Assembly (NCBI GenBank): GCA_027448865.1
Contig: DAIDMR010000329.1
Coordinates: 1-44,127 of the forward strand
DNA: 44,127 bases
Origin: Vampirovibrio sp.
Lineage (GTDB): Bacteria > Cyanobacteriota > Vampirovibrionia > Vampirovibrionales > Vampirovibrionaceae
Direction of reading: 5' to 3'
In this document: piece by piece, positions 1 to 7,580 of the stretch
Position numbering within the stretch: the first letter of the stretch is position 1
Layout: every line of letters begins with the position of its first letter
Position numbers and translations under genes: made by a program
Notes under the pieces: model-generated
Databases searched by the model: none
Told to the model about the DNA's origin: nothing
What the model saw: only the letters and a program-made list of their open reading frames with translations

Positions 1-38
1 GGTACTTGGCGAAACACTGGGCTTTTCTTCATCCAGCG
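1..38. repeat. Terminal inverted copy of bases 1072-1109, probable contig-end chimera
   Basis: The first 38 bases of the window are an exact reverse complement of bases 1072-1109, about 1 kb downstream in the same gene. The match stops abruptly at base 39, where the protein begins to read like a normal PBP (VRQGGLKVYTTMD). The segment is read in opposite directions in the two places, so the duplication makes no sense for the protein. I infer an amplification or assembly chimera at the contig end; a real small inversion-duplication is less likely. Roughly the first 12 codons of the PBP reading frame should be distrusted. Confidence 0.8.
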
Positions 39-1322
39 GTGCGTCAGGGTGGTTTGAAAGTCTATACCACCATGGATGAGCCCGTGCAGGAACTGGCCGA
101 AAAAGCACTTTATGACGAGATGGACAAGATCAAATACTCCGGCGCTTCGGAAGGCTCCTTCATCGTACAAAACCTGTCCAATGGGCATATTTTGGCATTG
201 GTGGGCGGCCGGGACTTTGAAAAGAACCAGTTCAACCACGCCACCCAGCAGCACCGTGCCATTGGTTCCACCTTCAAGCCGCTGGTGTACCTGACGGCCT
301 TCCGCCTGGGGCTGGTGTCTCCGGAAAGCCAGATTTCCGACAGCCCGGTGTGCTTTAACAACGGCTACAGCAACTGGTGCCCCCACAACTGGGACGGTCG
401 CTACATGGGTTCTATGACCATCCGCAAGGCCTTAACCCTCTCTCGCAACACCCCTACGGTTAAATTAGGGTTAAAAATGGGCATTGATCCGGTCATTGAG
501 ACCGCCCGACTGGCAGGCATCACCTCCCCCATTGATGCCAATTTCTCCAGCCTGCTGGGTTCCGCGGGGATTTCTCCGCTGGAGGTGATTACGGCCTACT
601 CCACCATCGCCCGTGGCGGTATTTACCTGCCGCCCACGGTATTAATGAAAGTGGAAGACAGCCGGGGACGGGAAATCCACCTGGAACGCCCCCAGCCGGA
701 GCGTCGCTTTGAAGAAGGGCCGGTCTACAACCTGATTTCCATTCTGCAAGACGTAGTGGAAAAAGGAACCGGTAAGAACGCCATTATTCCCGGTCGGGCC
801 GTGGCCGGAAAAACGGGTACCACCGATGAAATGCGGGACATCTGGTTCAGCGGCTTCACCGCCGATATGGTGGGTAGCGTGTGGATGGGCAACGACAAAT
901 ACGTGCCCCTGCGGGGCGTTTTCAGTTCCAACTCGGTGACAGTGTGGGGTAATTTTGCCCGGGAGTACTACAAAATGTACCCGATTCAGGCGGTTGAGTT
1001 TCCCAAGCCGCCCAAAATTCTGGTGGAAAAAAAGTATCTGGGGCCCAGACAGGAAAGTCCTGAAAGCGCAGCGCTGGATGAAGAAAAGCCCAGTGTTTCG
1101 CCAAGTACCCCCACCGCCAAGGCCCCTGCCGTGGACGACCCGGCGTATGGCTATTCTCCCTTGCATCCCGGCGCTGGTGGCATTCCCATGAATAACGACA
1201 ATAACAGCGGAGAACTCAAGCCCCTCATCGATCCCGGTGCCAATCGCCGTCCCGCGACGCTGGCCGCACCATTACCGGCAACCGGCGGGGCCAACACGAA
1301 CCCTGAAAGTGGTGTACACTAG
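3..1322 (+). CDS. Class A penicillin-binding protein (PBP1A type), 3' part
   Basis: This is the transpeptidase half of a bifunctional peptidoglycan synthase that cross-links stem peptides outside the inner membrane. In ORF-track numbering all three penicillin-fold motifs are present: the serine motif STFK at residues 88-91, SRN at 146-148 and KTG at 269-271. The family signature GGLKVYTTMD lies at residues 15-24. The glycosyltransferase domain and membrane anchor are missing because the gene is cut by the window start; the TTG at base 6 is not a real start, since the frame is open to base 3 and the first ~12 codons come from a suspicious inverted segment. The last ~90 residues are a Pro/Ala-rich tail, common in this family. 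The DUF366 gene follows after 4 bases, so the two are probably co-transcribed. Confidence 0.93.
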   Translation, partial: YLAKHWAFLHPAVRQGGLKVYTTMDEPVQELAEKALYDEMDKIKYSGASEGSFIVQNLSNGHILALVGGRDFEKNQFNHATQQHRAIGSTFKPLVYLTAFRLGLVSPESQISDSPVCFNNGYSNWCPHNWDGRYMGSMTIRKALTLSRNTPTVKLGLKMGIDPVIETARLAGITSPIDANFSSLLGSAGISPLEVITAYSTIARGGIYLPPTVLMKVEDSRGREIHLERPQPERRFEEGPVYNLISILQDVVEKGTGKNAIIPGRAVAGKTGTTDEMRDIWFSGFTADMVGSVWMGNDKYVPLRGVFSSNSVTVWGNFAREYYKMYPIQAVEFPKPPKILVEKKYLGPRQESPESAALDEEKPSVSPSTPTAKAPAVDDPAYGYSPLHPGAGGIPMNNDNNSGELKPLIDPGANRRPATLAAPLPATGGANTNPESGVH

Positions 1323-1326
1323 TGCT

Positions 1327-1896
1327 ATGAAGTATCACTTTGTGCCAGAAGAAACGCCTTATACAGGCAAGGAACTCAACAACCACTGGATTTACCGGAA
1401 CTACGGTATTCTGGGTGATTCTGTCGTGGCTTTTATCGGTCCCTGCGAAGTGGATCAGGACAGCATGGTCGATCTGGAAGACGTGCTGAATGATGACTAC
1501 ATTTATTCTAAAAAAATGCTGAATTTTATTGTGGAAGTGTTCGGCATCACCCTGCAGGAAGGCGTCCTGCTACAGCGCCTGTTCACCTCCATCATTCAGG
1601 ATCGCATCAACCTGTTAAACCCGGAAGCGCGTATCCGGCGGCGGGGAGATGATTTGTTTTTTGAGGACACCGCCAAGCTGTCCGTGTCGATTTGCACGCT
1701 CAGCCCCACCTCCATCCTGATCCATACCGGTATCAATATCGACCCGCAGGGCGCCCCGGTGGAAGCCTCTGGCCTGGCTACCGAGCTGGGCATGGGCGAT
1801 CAGGTAGAACCCTTCGCCCTGGCCTGCATGCGTACTTTGGCCGAAGAATGGGCCGACATCCGGTTATCCTGTTGTAAAGTCCGGGCCGTCGTCTAA
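1327..1896 (+). CDS. DUF366 family protein
   Basis: A 189-residue protein that I recognise as DUF366 from its opening pattern (MKYHFVPEETPYTGKEL), the GDSVVAFIGPC block and the MVDLEDVL block. The family has no established function that I can name. The ORF track begins 30 codons earlier inside the PBP gene, but the family N-terminus starts at the ATG at 1327, four bases after the PBP stop, so I use that start. There is no clear Shine-Dalgarno sequence in front of it; translation may be coupled to the upstream gene. Acidic overall, with no signal peptide or membrane segment, so probably cytoplasmic. Confidence 0.85.
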   Translation: MKYHFVPEETPYTGKELNNHWIYRNYGILGDSVVAFIGPCEVDQDSMVDLEDVLNDDYIYSKKMLNFIVEVFGITLQEGVLLQRLFTSIIQDRINLLNPEARIRRRGDDLFFEDTAKLSVSICTLSPTSILIHTGINIDPQGAPVEASGLATELGMGDQVEPFALACMRTLAEEWADIRLSCCKVRAVV

Positions 1897-1959
1897 TTAG
1901 CCACAACCCTCGTAGTTCACACAGAAAGCAGAACCAAAAGCAGAAAGAGATTCAGTGTA

Positions 1960-2586
1960 ATGGGCCCCAAGAACTTATTAATCCTCTTTTTCTCCACCGT
2001 GGCCGTTTCCCTGGTGATTCTGATCATCTTTTTCAGCCTGTTTTTCAAAAACGTGAATCTGGACTTTAATACCCGCCTACCAGAATCGGCCCCAGACATT
2101 GGGGGCGCCTTCAACCAGACGTCCACCATGAGCCCCGACAGCAAGGCTGAGGGCCTGACGCGCTCCACGGTCAACGTGCCATCGGACTCCCGGGAGGTTG
2201 ACTTCAGCGGAAAACCGGCAGATGGCGGTAAAAAAGACGCTGACGAGCCCCCCATGGCTGGCGACGTCAATCTGCCTCCCATTTCGGATGATGCCTTGCT
2301 GGAAAACGAGTACCCTCAACCTTTACCGGATAAATTGCCCCCACCACCCACGGGTAACGAAAAACAAGCCCCCCCCTTCGGCCCCCCGGGTAACGATAAA
2401 ATCCCCGCTGGCGCCAGTGGCAATCGTTCTTCCATGACAGCCCCGCCCCCCCGTATACCTCGTTCCTCCCAGGGCCCCTCACAGGAAGTACGCCGAGAGA
2501 CACCTCCTGCACAGGCGATGCCCCAGACCATGGAAGCCCCCTTGGGCCCGGAGCCTGAAGCGCAACAAGGCCCGCCCGTACCCTGA
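1960..2586 (+). CDS. Membrane-anchored proline-rich protein of unknown function
   Basis: 208 residues with no recognised family. Residues ~5-28 form one strongly hydrophobic helix, followed by a long, low-complexity tail rich in Pro, Gly, Ser and Asp/Glu. The likely topology is a single N-terminal anchor with a disordered domain outside the membrane. The start is the ATG at 1960, after a purine-rich stretch (AGAAAGAGA) that can act as a ribosome site. It lies in the same direction as the PBP and DUF366 genes, 63 bases after the latter, so it may belong to an envelope-related transcription unit. Function cannot be assigned. Confidence 0.65.
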   Translation: MGPKNLLILFFSTVAVSLVILIIFFSLFFKNVNLDFNTRLPESAPDIGGAFNQTSTMSPDSKAEGLTRSTVNVPSDSREVDFSGKPADGGKKDADEPPMAGDVNLPPISDDALLENEYPQPLPDKLPPPPTGNEKQAPPFGPPGNDKIPAGASGNRSSMTAPPPRIPRSSQGPSQEVRRETPPAQAMPQTMEAPLGPEPEAQQGPPVP

Positions 2587-2639
2587 AGCACCTAACCGGA
2601 CGCACGGTTAAATCAGACGGGAAAACGGACGGAAAAGTG

Positions 2640-3041
2640 AAAAGAGACAGCCATAAGCCGGGTTCTGTTGTAAACGATCATCTGTCTCGACTGGCTGTTT
2701 CCAGCCAGCTCTAGCGGGATACGGGAAGCGGACGAGCAGCCCTTGCAATTGAATGCGGCTTCCATTGGAGACTTGCAAACAGTTGCCTACAGTATCTCCG
2801 GCACCTTGCACCTGTCGGGGTTTACCTGGCCAGGGCCTCTCGACCCTGCCGGTGGGCTCTTACTCCACCGTTGCACCCTTACCTGTGCCTTGCCTTGCGG
2901 CTCGGCCATCGGCGGTCATCATTTCTGTGGCACTATCCTCACGGTCGCCCGCACCGGGCGTTACCCGGCTACATGCTCTGTGGTGCCCGGACTTTCCTCA
3001 GGCGTAGCGCGTACGCCCGCGATCGTTTGTCCGTCTCTTTT
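2640..3041 (-). ncRNA. rnpB: RNase P RNA, bacterial type A
   Basis: On the minus strand this ~402-nt stretch carries the hallmarks of RNase P RNA, the ribozyme that removes tRNA 5' leaders. The 5' universal block GAGGAAAGTCCGGGC lies at about 2985-2999 and the 3' block ACAGAACCCGGCTTA near 2653-2669. The outermost helix P1 is visible as AAAAGAGAC (3033-3041) pairing with GTCTCTTTT (2640-2648), which sets the ends. Further motifs such as ACAGAAA and GCAAGGCAAGG are in the expected order. No protein is encoded here; the ORFs listed in this stretch are shadows. Confidence 0.96.
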
Positions 3042-3049
3042 CAGGGGTC

Positions 3050-3078
3050 ATCATACCCCCTTTGCATAAAACTGTATA
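3050..3078 (-). promoter_or_regulatory. Likely rnpB promoter
   Basis: Reading the minus strand, TATACA (3073-3078) and TATGAT (3050-3055) are separated by 17 bases. The -10 matches the sigma-70 consensus at 5 of 6 positions and the -35 at 4 of 6. Transcription would begin 8-9 bases after the -10, at the first base of helix P1 of rnpB, which is the best support for it. Confidence 0.55.
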
Positions 3079-3163
3079 GGGTGCGTCAGGTCAAAAACTA
3101 TCAACATTTTTGAGGTTTCGGGTTTTAAATAATTAAGTGTGTCGTCTGTTGAATCAATCGACG

Positions 3164-3169
3164 TATAAT
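3164..3169 (+). promoter_or_regulatory. Candidate -10 element for the small gene at 3211
   Basis: A perfect TATAAT hexamer lies 41 bases before the ATG at 3211. The hexamer 16 bases upstream (TCGTCT) is a poor -35, so activity is uncertain. It lies between rnpB (minus) and the small plus-strand gene, where a promoter is expected. Confidence 0.4.
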
Positions 3170-3210
3170 TTTGACGTTGTTGGTTTAGTTCGAAGTTAGG
3201 AAAACCAGTT

Positions 3211-3507
3211 ATGCTTCCCTCTGTGGGCTTTTCTTTATTTCCGACCAACTTGGCCATTGATAGTGCCGGTGCAGCTTTTGGCGCCAATCAGGCCCGAATG
3301 GCTCTGGCCAACACCGCCCCCACCGATGGTAATCCAGCCAGCGTCGCCTCTTTGGCCGCGCAGGATAAAGCGCTGACCTTGCAGGGAATTAGCGCCCAAA
3401 CCAACTACCTGGTGGCCCAGGCCATGCAGGAAGGCGGTCGGGGACTGCTGAAAAAGAATTTTGAGCAACGGCAGCGCATGATGGATAGCGGAGCGCTATT
3501 CTTCTAA
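3211..3507 (+). CDS. Small hypothetical protein
   Basis: 98 residues, not recognised. The body is rich in Ala, Gln and Asn and looks helical (QDKALTLQGISAQTNYLVAQ), ending in a basic stretch and an aromatic C-terminus. No signal peptide, cysteines or known motif. It stands alone between rnpB and a convergent secreted-protein gene, with its own candidate -10 upstream and a weak AGGAAAA ribosome site. Gln/Ala-rich small proteins of this shape sometimes accompany flagellar genes, but nothing here proves that. Confidence 0.55.
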   Translation: MLPSVGFSLFPTNLAIDSAGAAFGANQARMALANTAPTDGNPASVASLAAQDKALTLQGISAQTNYLVAQAMQEGGRGLLKKNFEQRQRMMDSGALFF

Positions 3508-3555
3508 ATCGCCCGTGAAATGCGTTCATGGCAAAGCCGCCAGGTTCTACTTGCG

Positions 3556-4407
3556 TTAAAACGCAGTGGTCACAATGGGCATGTGCTGACCCGACAGGTT
3601 GGGAAAGACCATCAGCTTGCCGTCATCATCCCGCCAGCGTACCCAACCGATAGGGGTGTTGCGCTCAAAATCCAGCACTTCCACCAGTAGCCAGTTGCCA
3701 CGCACATGCTTGACCTTTAAATCCCGGATTATGGTCACCGGAATGAGTTTGGCCTCATCCGTATCGCTACTGCGAATGGAGCGATAGTATTCTTTCACCC
3801 CGGTTAGCCAGTAAATTCCGTGGGCCTTGGCATTCAGCTTCATAAACTCCTGCCAGGTCTGGTAAACCCCAAAATGGGCAGGTTCCGCAGCCGCCATTTT
3901 GGAGCCGGACTGGGCGCTGGCTGGACTGGCCGCCGGTTCCGGTTGCAGCCGGGTTTGCACCCAGCCGGTTTTACCACTGGCCTGATCGTAGATGACCTCC
4001 ACCCAGCCATCGTCCGTATCGCTGGTCACGGCCATCATAGCCACATCCAGCAGGGGATAGAAACAGAAGAAAGTATGATCGGCGTAAATGGCATGGCGAT
4101 CGCCAGCCGGAGAAATCCACTCAATATTGTTGCCGCTGGTTTTTCGGCTCCAGCGAATCGCCCCGATGGGTTCCGCGCCTGCCTTTGGCTCACTGTAGAG
4201 GGTAAAGGCATAGGGGGCAAAGAAGATGCCATTACCGTAACTGTATCCGCTTTGATAGCGCTGTGGGGCGAAGCCGTACCCATTGCCAGCCGCCTGGGCC
4301 ACCGGAGCCAGCGGGGGAATCGTCACAAACAGGCTAAAAACCGTGACGGTCATTGCCATCACTGCCCACAAGGGTCGCTTTAAACGCTGGTAAATGCATT
4401 GCATCAA
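3556..4407 (-). CDS. Secreted protein with SH3-like modules, function unknown
   Basis: 283 residues. The N-terminus is a typical Sec signal: basic start (QRLKRP), a hydrophobic core and a cleavage-like APVAQAAG at about residues 35-41. The mature part has two stretches resembling bacterial SH3-like barrels: residues ~65-150 ending in GKTGWVQTRL, and ~205-275 with VRGNWLLVEVLDF followed by IGWVRWRDDDG. The WVEV/GWV phrasing is typical of SH3b domains that bind cell-wall peptides, so a periplasmic role at the envelope is a reasonable inference. No catalytic domain is visible. The gene is divergent from engB. Confidence 0.7.
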   Translation of the reverse strand: MMQCIYQRLKRPLWAVMAMTVTVFSLFVTIPPLAPVAQAAGNGYGFAPQRYQSGYSYGNGIFFAPYAFTLYSEPKAGAEPIGAIRWSRKTSGNNIEWISPAGDRHAIYADHTFFCFYPLLDVAMMAVTSDTDDGWVEVIYDQASGKTGWVQTRLQPEPAASPASAQSGSKMAAAEPAHFGVYQTWQEFMKLNAKAHGIYWLTGVKEYYRSIRSSDTDEAKLIPVTIIRDLKVKHVRGNWLLVEVLDFERNTPIGWVRWRDDDGKLMVFPNLSGQHMPIVTTAF

Positions 4408-4593
4408 CCGATTCTCCCCAGCTTAGGAAACCATGTTACTGACCGCTGACCCGACGGGCCTTCTGCCCCGATGAAAAGGGTTCGACTTCCCAGTTCGTGC
4501 CTGATACTATGCTTTTCTATTCTTTTTTTTATTTATTATCCCCTTTTTAAACGCATTGGCCACCCCTTGGCTGGTGGAGAAACCGAAACGCCC

Positions 4594-5262
4594 ATGAAAA
4601 TCCTGACCGCCGATTACATCATCAGCGCCCCCAGCCTGAAGGACTGCCCCGACTTTCAGGGATGCCCGGAAATTGTGCTGGTAGGCCGCTCCAACGTGGG
4701 CAAATCCTCCTTTATCAACAGCCTGACCCAGCGCAAAAATCTGGCCCGCACCAGCAACACCCCCGGAAAAACCCGCTACATCAACTTCTACGATGTCAAC
4801 TACGCCAAAACCAAGTCCAGCAAGGACAAAGTCATGATGGTGGACTTGCCCGGCTACGGCTTCGCCAAAATTTCCAAAACCGAGCAGGAGAAATGGCGCA
4901 GGAATCTGGAAGCCTATTTGTCCAAACGAGAGAGTATTCGGATGGTTATCCAGCTGATTGATTCCCGCCATGGCCCCCAGGATAACGATATCCAGATGTA
5001 TGAATGGCTTCAGTACAACGGCAGGCGGGTTCAGGTAATCCTCACCAAAACGGACAAGCTGTCCAAGAACGAAGTGGCCAAACAAATGGCCCTATCCGCC
5101 CGGGCCCTGGATTTGAGCGCCAGTGATTTAATCGCCTTTTCCGCCGAAACCAACGCCGGGCGCGATCAAGCCTGGGCGGCCCTTCTGGAAGCCTTGTCCA
5201 TCCCCCAGCGACCCACCCTCGATAATGACGGCGAGCACTCGGCAGAAGATTTGGCCGAATAA
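4594..5262 (+). CDS. engB: Ribosome-biogenesis GTPase EngB (YsxC/YihA)
   Basis: A GTPase of the TrmE-Era-EngA-YihA class needed for late assembly of the large ribosomal subunit. All G motifs are visible: G1 GRSNVGKSS, the G2 region TPGKTRYINFY, G3 DLPGYG, G4 TKTDK and G5 FSAE. The ORF track starts 41 codons earlier in a hydrophobic, AT-rich stretch that is not part of the family; I choose the ATG at 4594 (MKILTADYI), giving 222 residues, a normal length plus a short acidic tail. A GGTGGAG sequence lies somewhat far upstream. fabI follows in the same direction after ~107 bases. Confidence 0.95.
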   Translation: MKILTADYIISAPSLKDCPDFQGCPEIVLVGRSNVGKSSFINSLTQRKNLARTSNTPGKTRYINFYDVNYAKTKSSKDKVMMVDLPGYGFAKISKTEQEKWRRNLEAYLSKRESIRMVIQLIDSRHGPQDNDIQMYEWLQYNGRRVQVILTKTDKLSKNEVAKQMALSARALDLSASDLIAFSAETNAGRDQAWAALLEALSIPQRPTLDNDGEHSAEDLAE

Positions 5263-5369
5263 ACGACGACTTACGCTGGTGCCAGCTTCAGCTTTTGTTT
5301 GAAAACGGGGTTTGTTCCAGCTACGCTATGGGGATATTTCAATGATTCAATCCAGAAAAGGAGCATCCC

Positions 5370-6185
5370 ATGCCTGCCACTGAAGTCAATGAAGTCCCTC
5401 AAGCCGCCGTTAAAGGCTTATTGGCCGGAAAAACCGGCTTAATCTTTGGGGTGGCCCACAAAACCAGCATCGCCTGGGCCATTGCCCAAGCCCTCAGCGC
5501 CGCTGGCATGCGGTTGGCCTTCACCTACCAGGGCGAGCGCCTGGAAAAGAACGTGCGTGAGCTGGCGGAAACGCTGGAAGGCTCCCTGATTTTGCCCTGC
5601 GACGTCACCAACGACGCTGAAATCCAGTCCGTGTTCGACGCCGTGGGCCAGGAATTTGGCCAACTGGACACCCTGGTACACAGCGTGGCCTTCGCCAAAA
5701 AAGAAGATCTGTCCGGCTCCTTTGTAGATACGTCTCGTGATGGCTACCTGCTGGCCCAGGACATCAGCGCCTATTCCCTGACCGCTTTGACCAAGGCCGC
5801 GGTTCCTCTGTTTGAAAAAGCCGGTGGTGGCAGCGTGGTGACCTTAACCTATCTGGGTGGGGAGCGTGTGGTGGAAAACTACAACGTGATGGGCGTGGCC
5901 AAAGCCGCTTTGGAGATGAGCGTGCGCTATCTGGCCGCCGATTTGGGCCAGAAAAACATTCGGGTGAATGCCATTTCCGCAGGCCCCATTAAAACCTTGG
6001 CTGCCCGTGGCATTTCCGGATTCTCCAATATTCTGGGATACATGGAAGAGCACACCCCCCTCAAGCGGAACACCGAAACCGGCGAAGTGGCCGATACGGC
6101 ATTGTTCCTGGCCAGCCATCTGTCCCGTGGCGTCACCGGGGAAGTCATCCACGTGGATTCCGGCTTCCACATCATGGGTTTCTAG
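5370..6185 (+). CDS. fabI: Enoyl-[acyl-carrier-protein] reductase (NADH), FabI
   Basis: It catalyses the last reduction of each type II fatty-acid elongation cycle, trans-2-enoyl-ACP to acyl-ACP. The 271-residue protein has the FabI form of the Rossmann start (GKTGLIFGVAHKTSIAWAIA), the LVHSVAFA block, and the catalytic Tyr and Lys in NYNVMGVAKAAL (Tyr-x6-Lys), which separates FabI from ordinary short-chain dehydrogenases. It ends in the family-typical VDSGFHIMGF. A strong ribosome site AAAGGAG lies 7 bases before the ATG. A terminator follows the gene. This is the triclosan-target enzyme of the pathway. Confidence 0.96.
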   Translation: MPATEVNEVPQAAVKGLLAGKTGLIFGVAHKTSIAWAIAQALSAAGMRLAFTYQGERLEKNVRELAETLEGSLILPCDVTNDAEIQSVFDAVGQEFGQLDTLVHSVAFAKKEDLSGSFVDTSRDGYLLAQDISAYSLTALTKAAVPLFEKAGGGSVVTLTYLGGERVVENYNVMGVAKAALEMSVRYLAADLGQKNIRVNAISAGPIKTLAARGISGFSNILGYMEEHTPLKRNTETGEVADTALFLASHLSRGVTGEVIHVDSGFHIMGF

Positions 6186-6212
6186 ACGGTCTCCAAAAAA
6201 ATCGCACCCTTT

Positions 6213-6259
6213 CAAAGCCCGCTTCTGATACCAGTGGCGGGCTTTGAGCGTAATTTTTT
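6213..6259. terminator. Rho-independent terminator after fabI
   Basis: A perfect 10-bp stem (CAAAGCCCGC with GCGGGCTTTG, loop 14 nt) followed within a few bases by TAATTTTTT. It closes the engB-fabI unit. The metallothionein gene ends on the other strand just beyond, so the hairpin may serve both directions. Confidence 0.85.
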
Positions 6260-6275
6260 GAGCAAAAAAAGACAG

Positions 6276-6500
6276 TTATGAATGAGAGTCGGTTCGTTCT
6301 GCCGACACTTTGCCCATGTCATCGGTGGGCAAGGAGTAACAGGTGCAATTGGCGTGCCCGCAGCCCGGATAGTTCTGGTGGCCTTCGGCGCATTGCTTGC
6401 CGCAATAATAAAGACCGCCCTTAATGACCACACCGGGGTCCTGATGATCCACCTCGCACAAACAGCGGGGACAAGCGCAAACTTCCATAATCGTTGTCAT
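6276..6500 (-). CDS. smtA: Cyanobacterial-type metallothionein (SmtA/BmtA family)
   Basis: A 74-residue zinc-binding protein that buffers or detoxifies zinc and cadmium in the cytoplasm. It carries the whole ligand set known from Synechococcus SmtA in the same order: CACPRCLC, then YYCGKQC, then a histidine in EGH, then GCGHANCTC, giving nine cysteines and two histidines. It has a ~20-residue tail beyond the usual end. The start at 6500 is chosen because a GGGAGGG ribosome site lies 7 bases upstream; the track starts at a TTG two codons earlier. Gene order places it 42 bases after the pentapeptide-repeat gene in the same direction. No SmtB-type repressor gene is present in the window. Confidence 0.9.
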   Translation of the reverse strand: MTTIMEVCACPRCLCEVDHQDPGVVIKGGLYYCGKQCAEGHQNYPGCGHANCTCYSLPTDDMGKVSAERTDSHS

Positions 6501-6542
6501 TCCCAAACCCTCCCGTTCAAAATCCCGACCTCGGCAGTCCGT

Positions 6543-7370
6543 TTAATCCGACGCCCCCCTTTCCCGCATCCGGTTTCCTGCGGGATCAAACCCCTGCGGG
6601 AAGCGAGTCCGTCCGTCATAGACCGCTCCGGCCAGCAAAGCCTGGCTTAAATGGCTCCCCTCATCAAAACTGGTATCGCATACATCGGCCTTTTCCAGAT
6701 GGGACTCCACCAGATCGGTTCCCTGAAAATAGGCGTGCCGCATGTTGGCCTCTTGCAAGTTACCCTGGTGCATGGGCACCCCTTCAAAATGGGCGCCTTC
6801 CATATTGGCCTGAGACAGATCCACATCCACCATGCTGGAAGGGTTACCCTGTAAGGCCATCAAATGCCCTTCATGTCCCATATCCATGCGAAACAAATTG
6901 GCCTGATGCAGGTTCACCTGTTTCAGCCGGGCACCTTCCAGATCCGCTCCGCTCAGGTTGGCGCCCATCAGGTTGGTACCGGATAAAAGGGCATTAAACA
7001 GGGTGGTACCAGTTAAATCGGCCCCTTGCAGATTGGCATTGGTCAGATCCACGCCGGTTAAAATGGCGTTAAAAATTTTGGCCCCTTGCAAGTCAGCCCC
7101 GATTAAAGAAGCGCCTTTTAAAACCGCGCTGGATAGATCGGCGCCCACCAAACTGGCCCCGTCCAAAATGGCTGCGGATAAGTCCGCGTTGACCAAACTG
7201 GCCTGATTGAAATTGGCATGACCAAGGCTGGCTTGCTTAAAATTGGCTTCATCCAGGGTAGCCTTGGCAAAGTTGGCCTCATGCAAATAAGCGCTCTCAA
7301 AAACAGCTCGAGACAACCGTGCGTACGCATAATTCACCGCTTCCAAATGCTGTCCCTTGCAGCAGCGCAT
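6543..7370 (-). CDS. Pentapeptide-repeat protein
   Basis: 275 residues built almost wholly of A(N/D)LXX-type pentapeptides (for example LVGADLSSAVLKGASLIGAD), which fold as a right-handed quadrilateral beta helix. The start at 7370 (MRCCKGQHLEAVNY) has an AGGGGAGA ribosome site 7 bases upstream; the track extends 54 codons further without repeat character. No signal peptide or membrane segment. Such proteins are abundant in cyanobacteria and their relatives and mostly lack a known role; a DNA-gyrase-protecting Qnr-like role is possible for the fold but not supported by anything specific here. It sits just downstream of fliY and upstream of the metallothionein gene. Confidence 0.9.
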   Translation of the reverse strand: MRCCKGQHLEAVNYAYARLSRAVFESAYLHEANFAKATLDEANFKQASLGHANFNQASLVNADLSAAILDGASLVGADLSSAVLKGASLIGADLQGAKIFNAILTGVDLTNANLQGADLTGTTLFNALLSGTNLMGANLSGADLEGARLKQVNLHQANLFRMDMGHEGHLMALQGNPSSMVDVDLSQANMEGAHFEGVPMHQGNLQEANMRHAYFQGTDLVESHLEKADVCDTSFDEGSHLSQALLAGAVYDGRTRFPQGFDPAGNRMRERGASD

Positions 7371-7580
7371 GGCTGAGTCTCCCCTGAGTTGACGACTGGA
7401 ACGTGCAGGATTTTCAGAATTCAGTCTAGCACTTTGCCCAAAACCCGCCATTCGCCACTCGGACATTTCGACGGTTGAAAGTCCTTGGTGGAAAAGCTCA
7501 GGTGAAGCTGCCTCTGCAAAGCCTCGATCCACAGCGCCTTTTCCGGGCGTCCTCTAGCAGCATTAAAAAGGCCTGAGCCC

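Noticed and set aside
4466-4482. GGGTTCGACTTCCC looks like a tRNA T-arm
   Set aside because: The base after the loop is T rather than the invariant C61, and no acceptor, D or anticodon stems can be built around it.
6651-7206. Long repeated ORFs opposite the first pentapeptide gene
   Set aside because: They are antisense shadows caused by the periodic repeat; no start signals.
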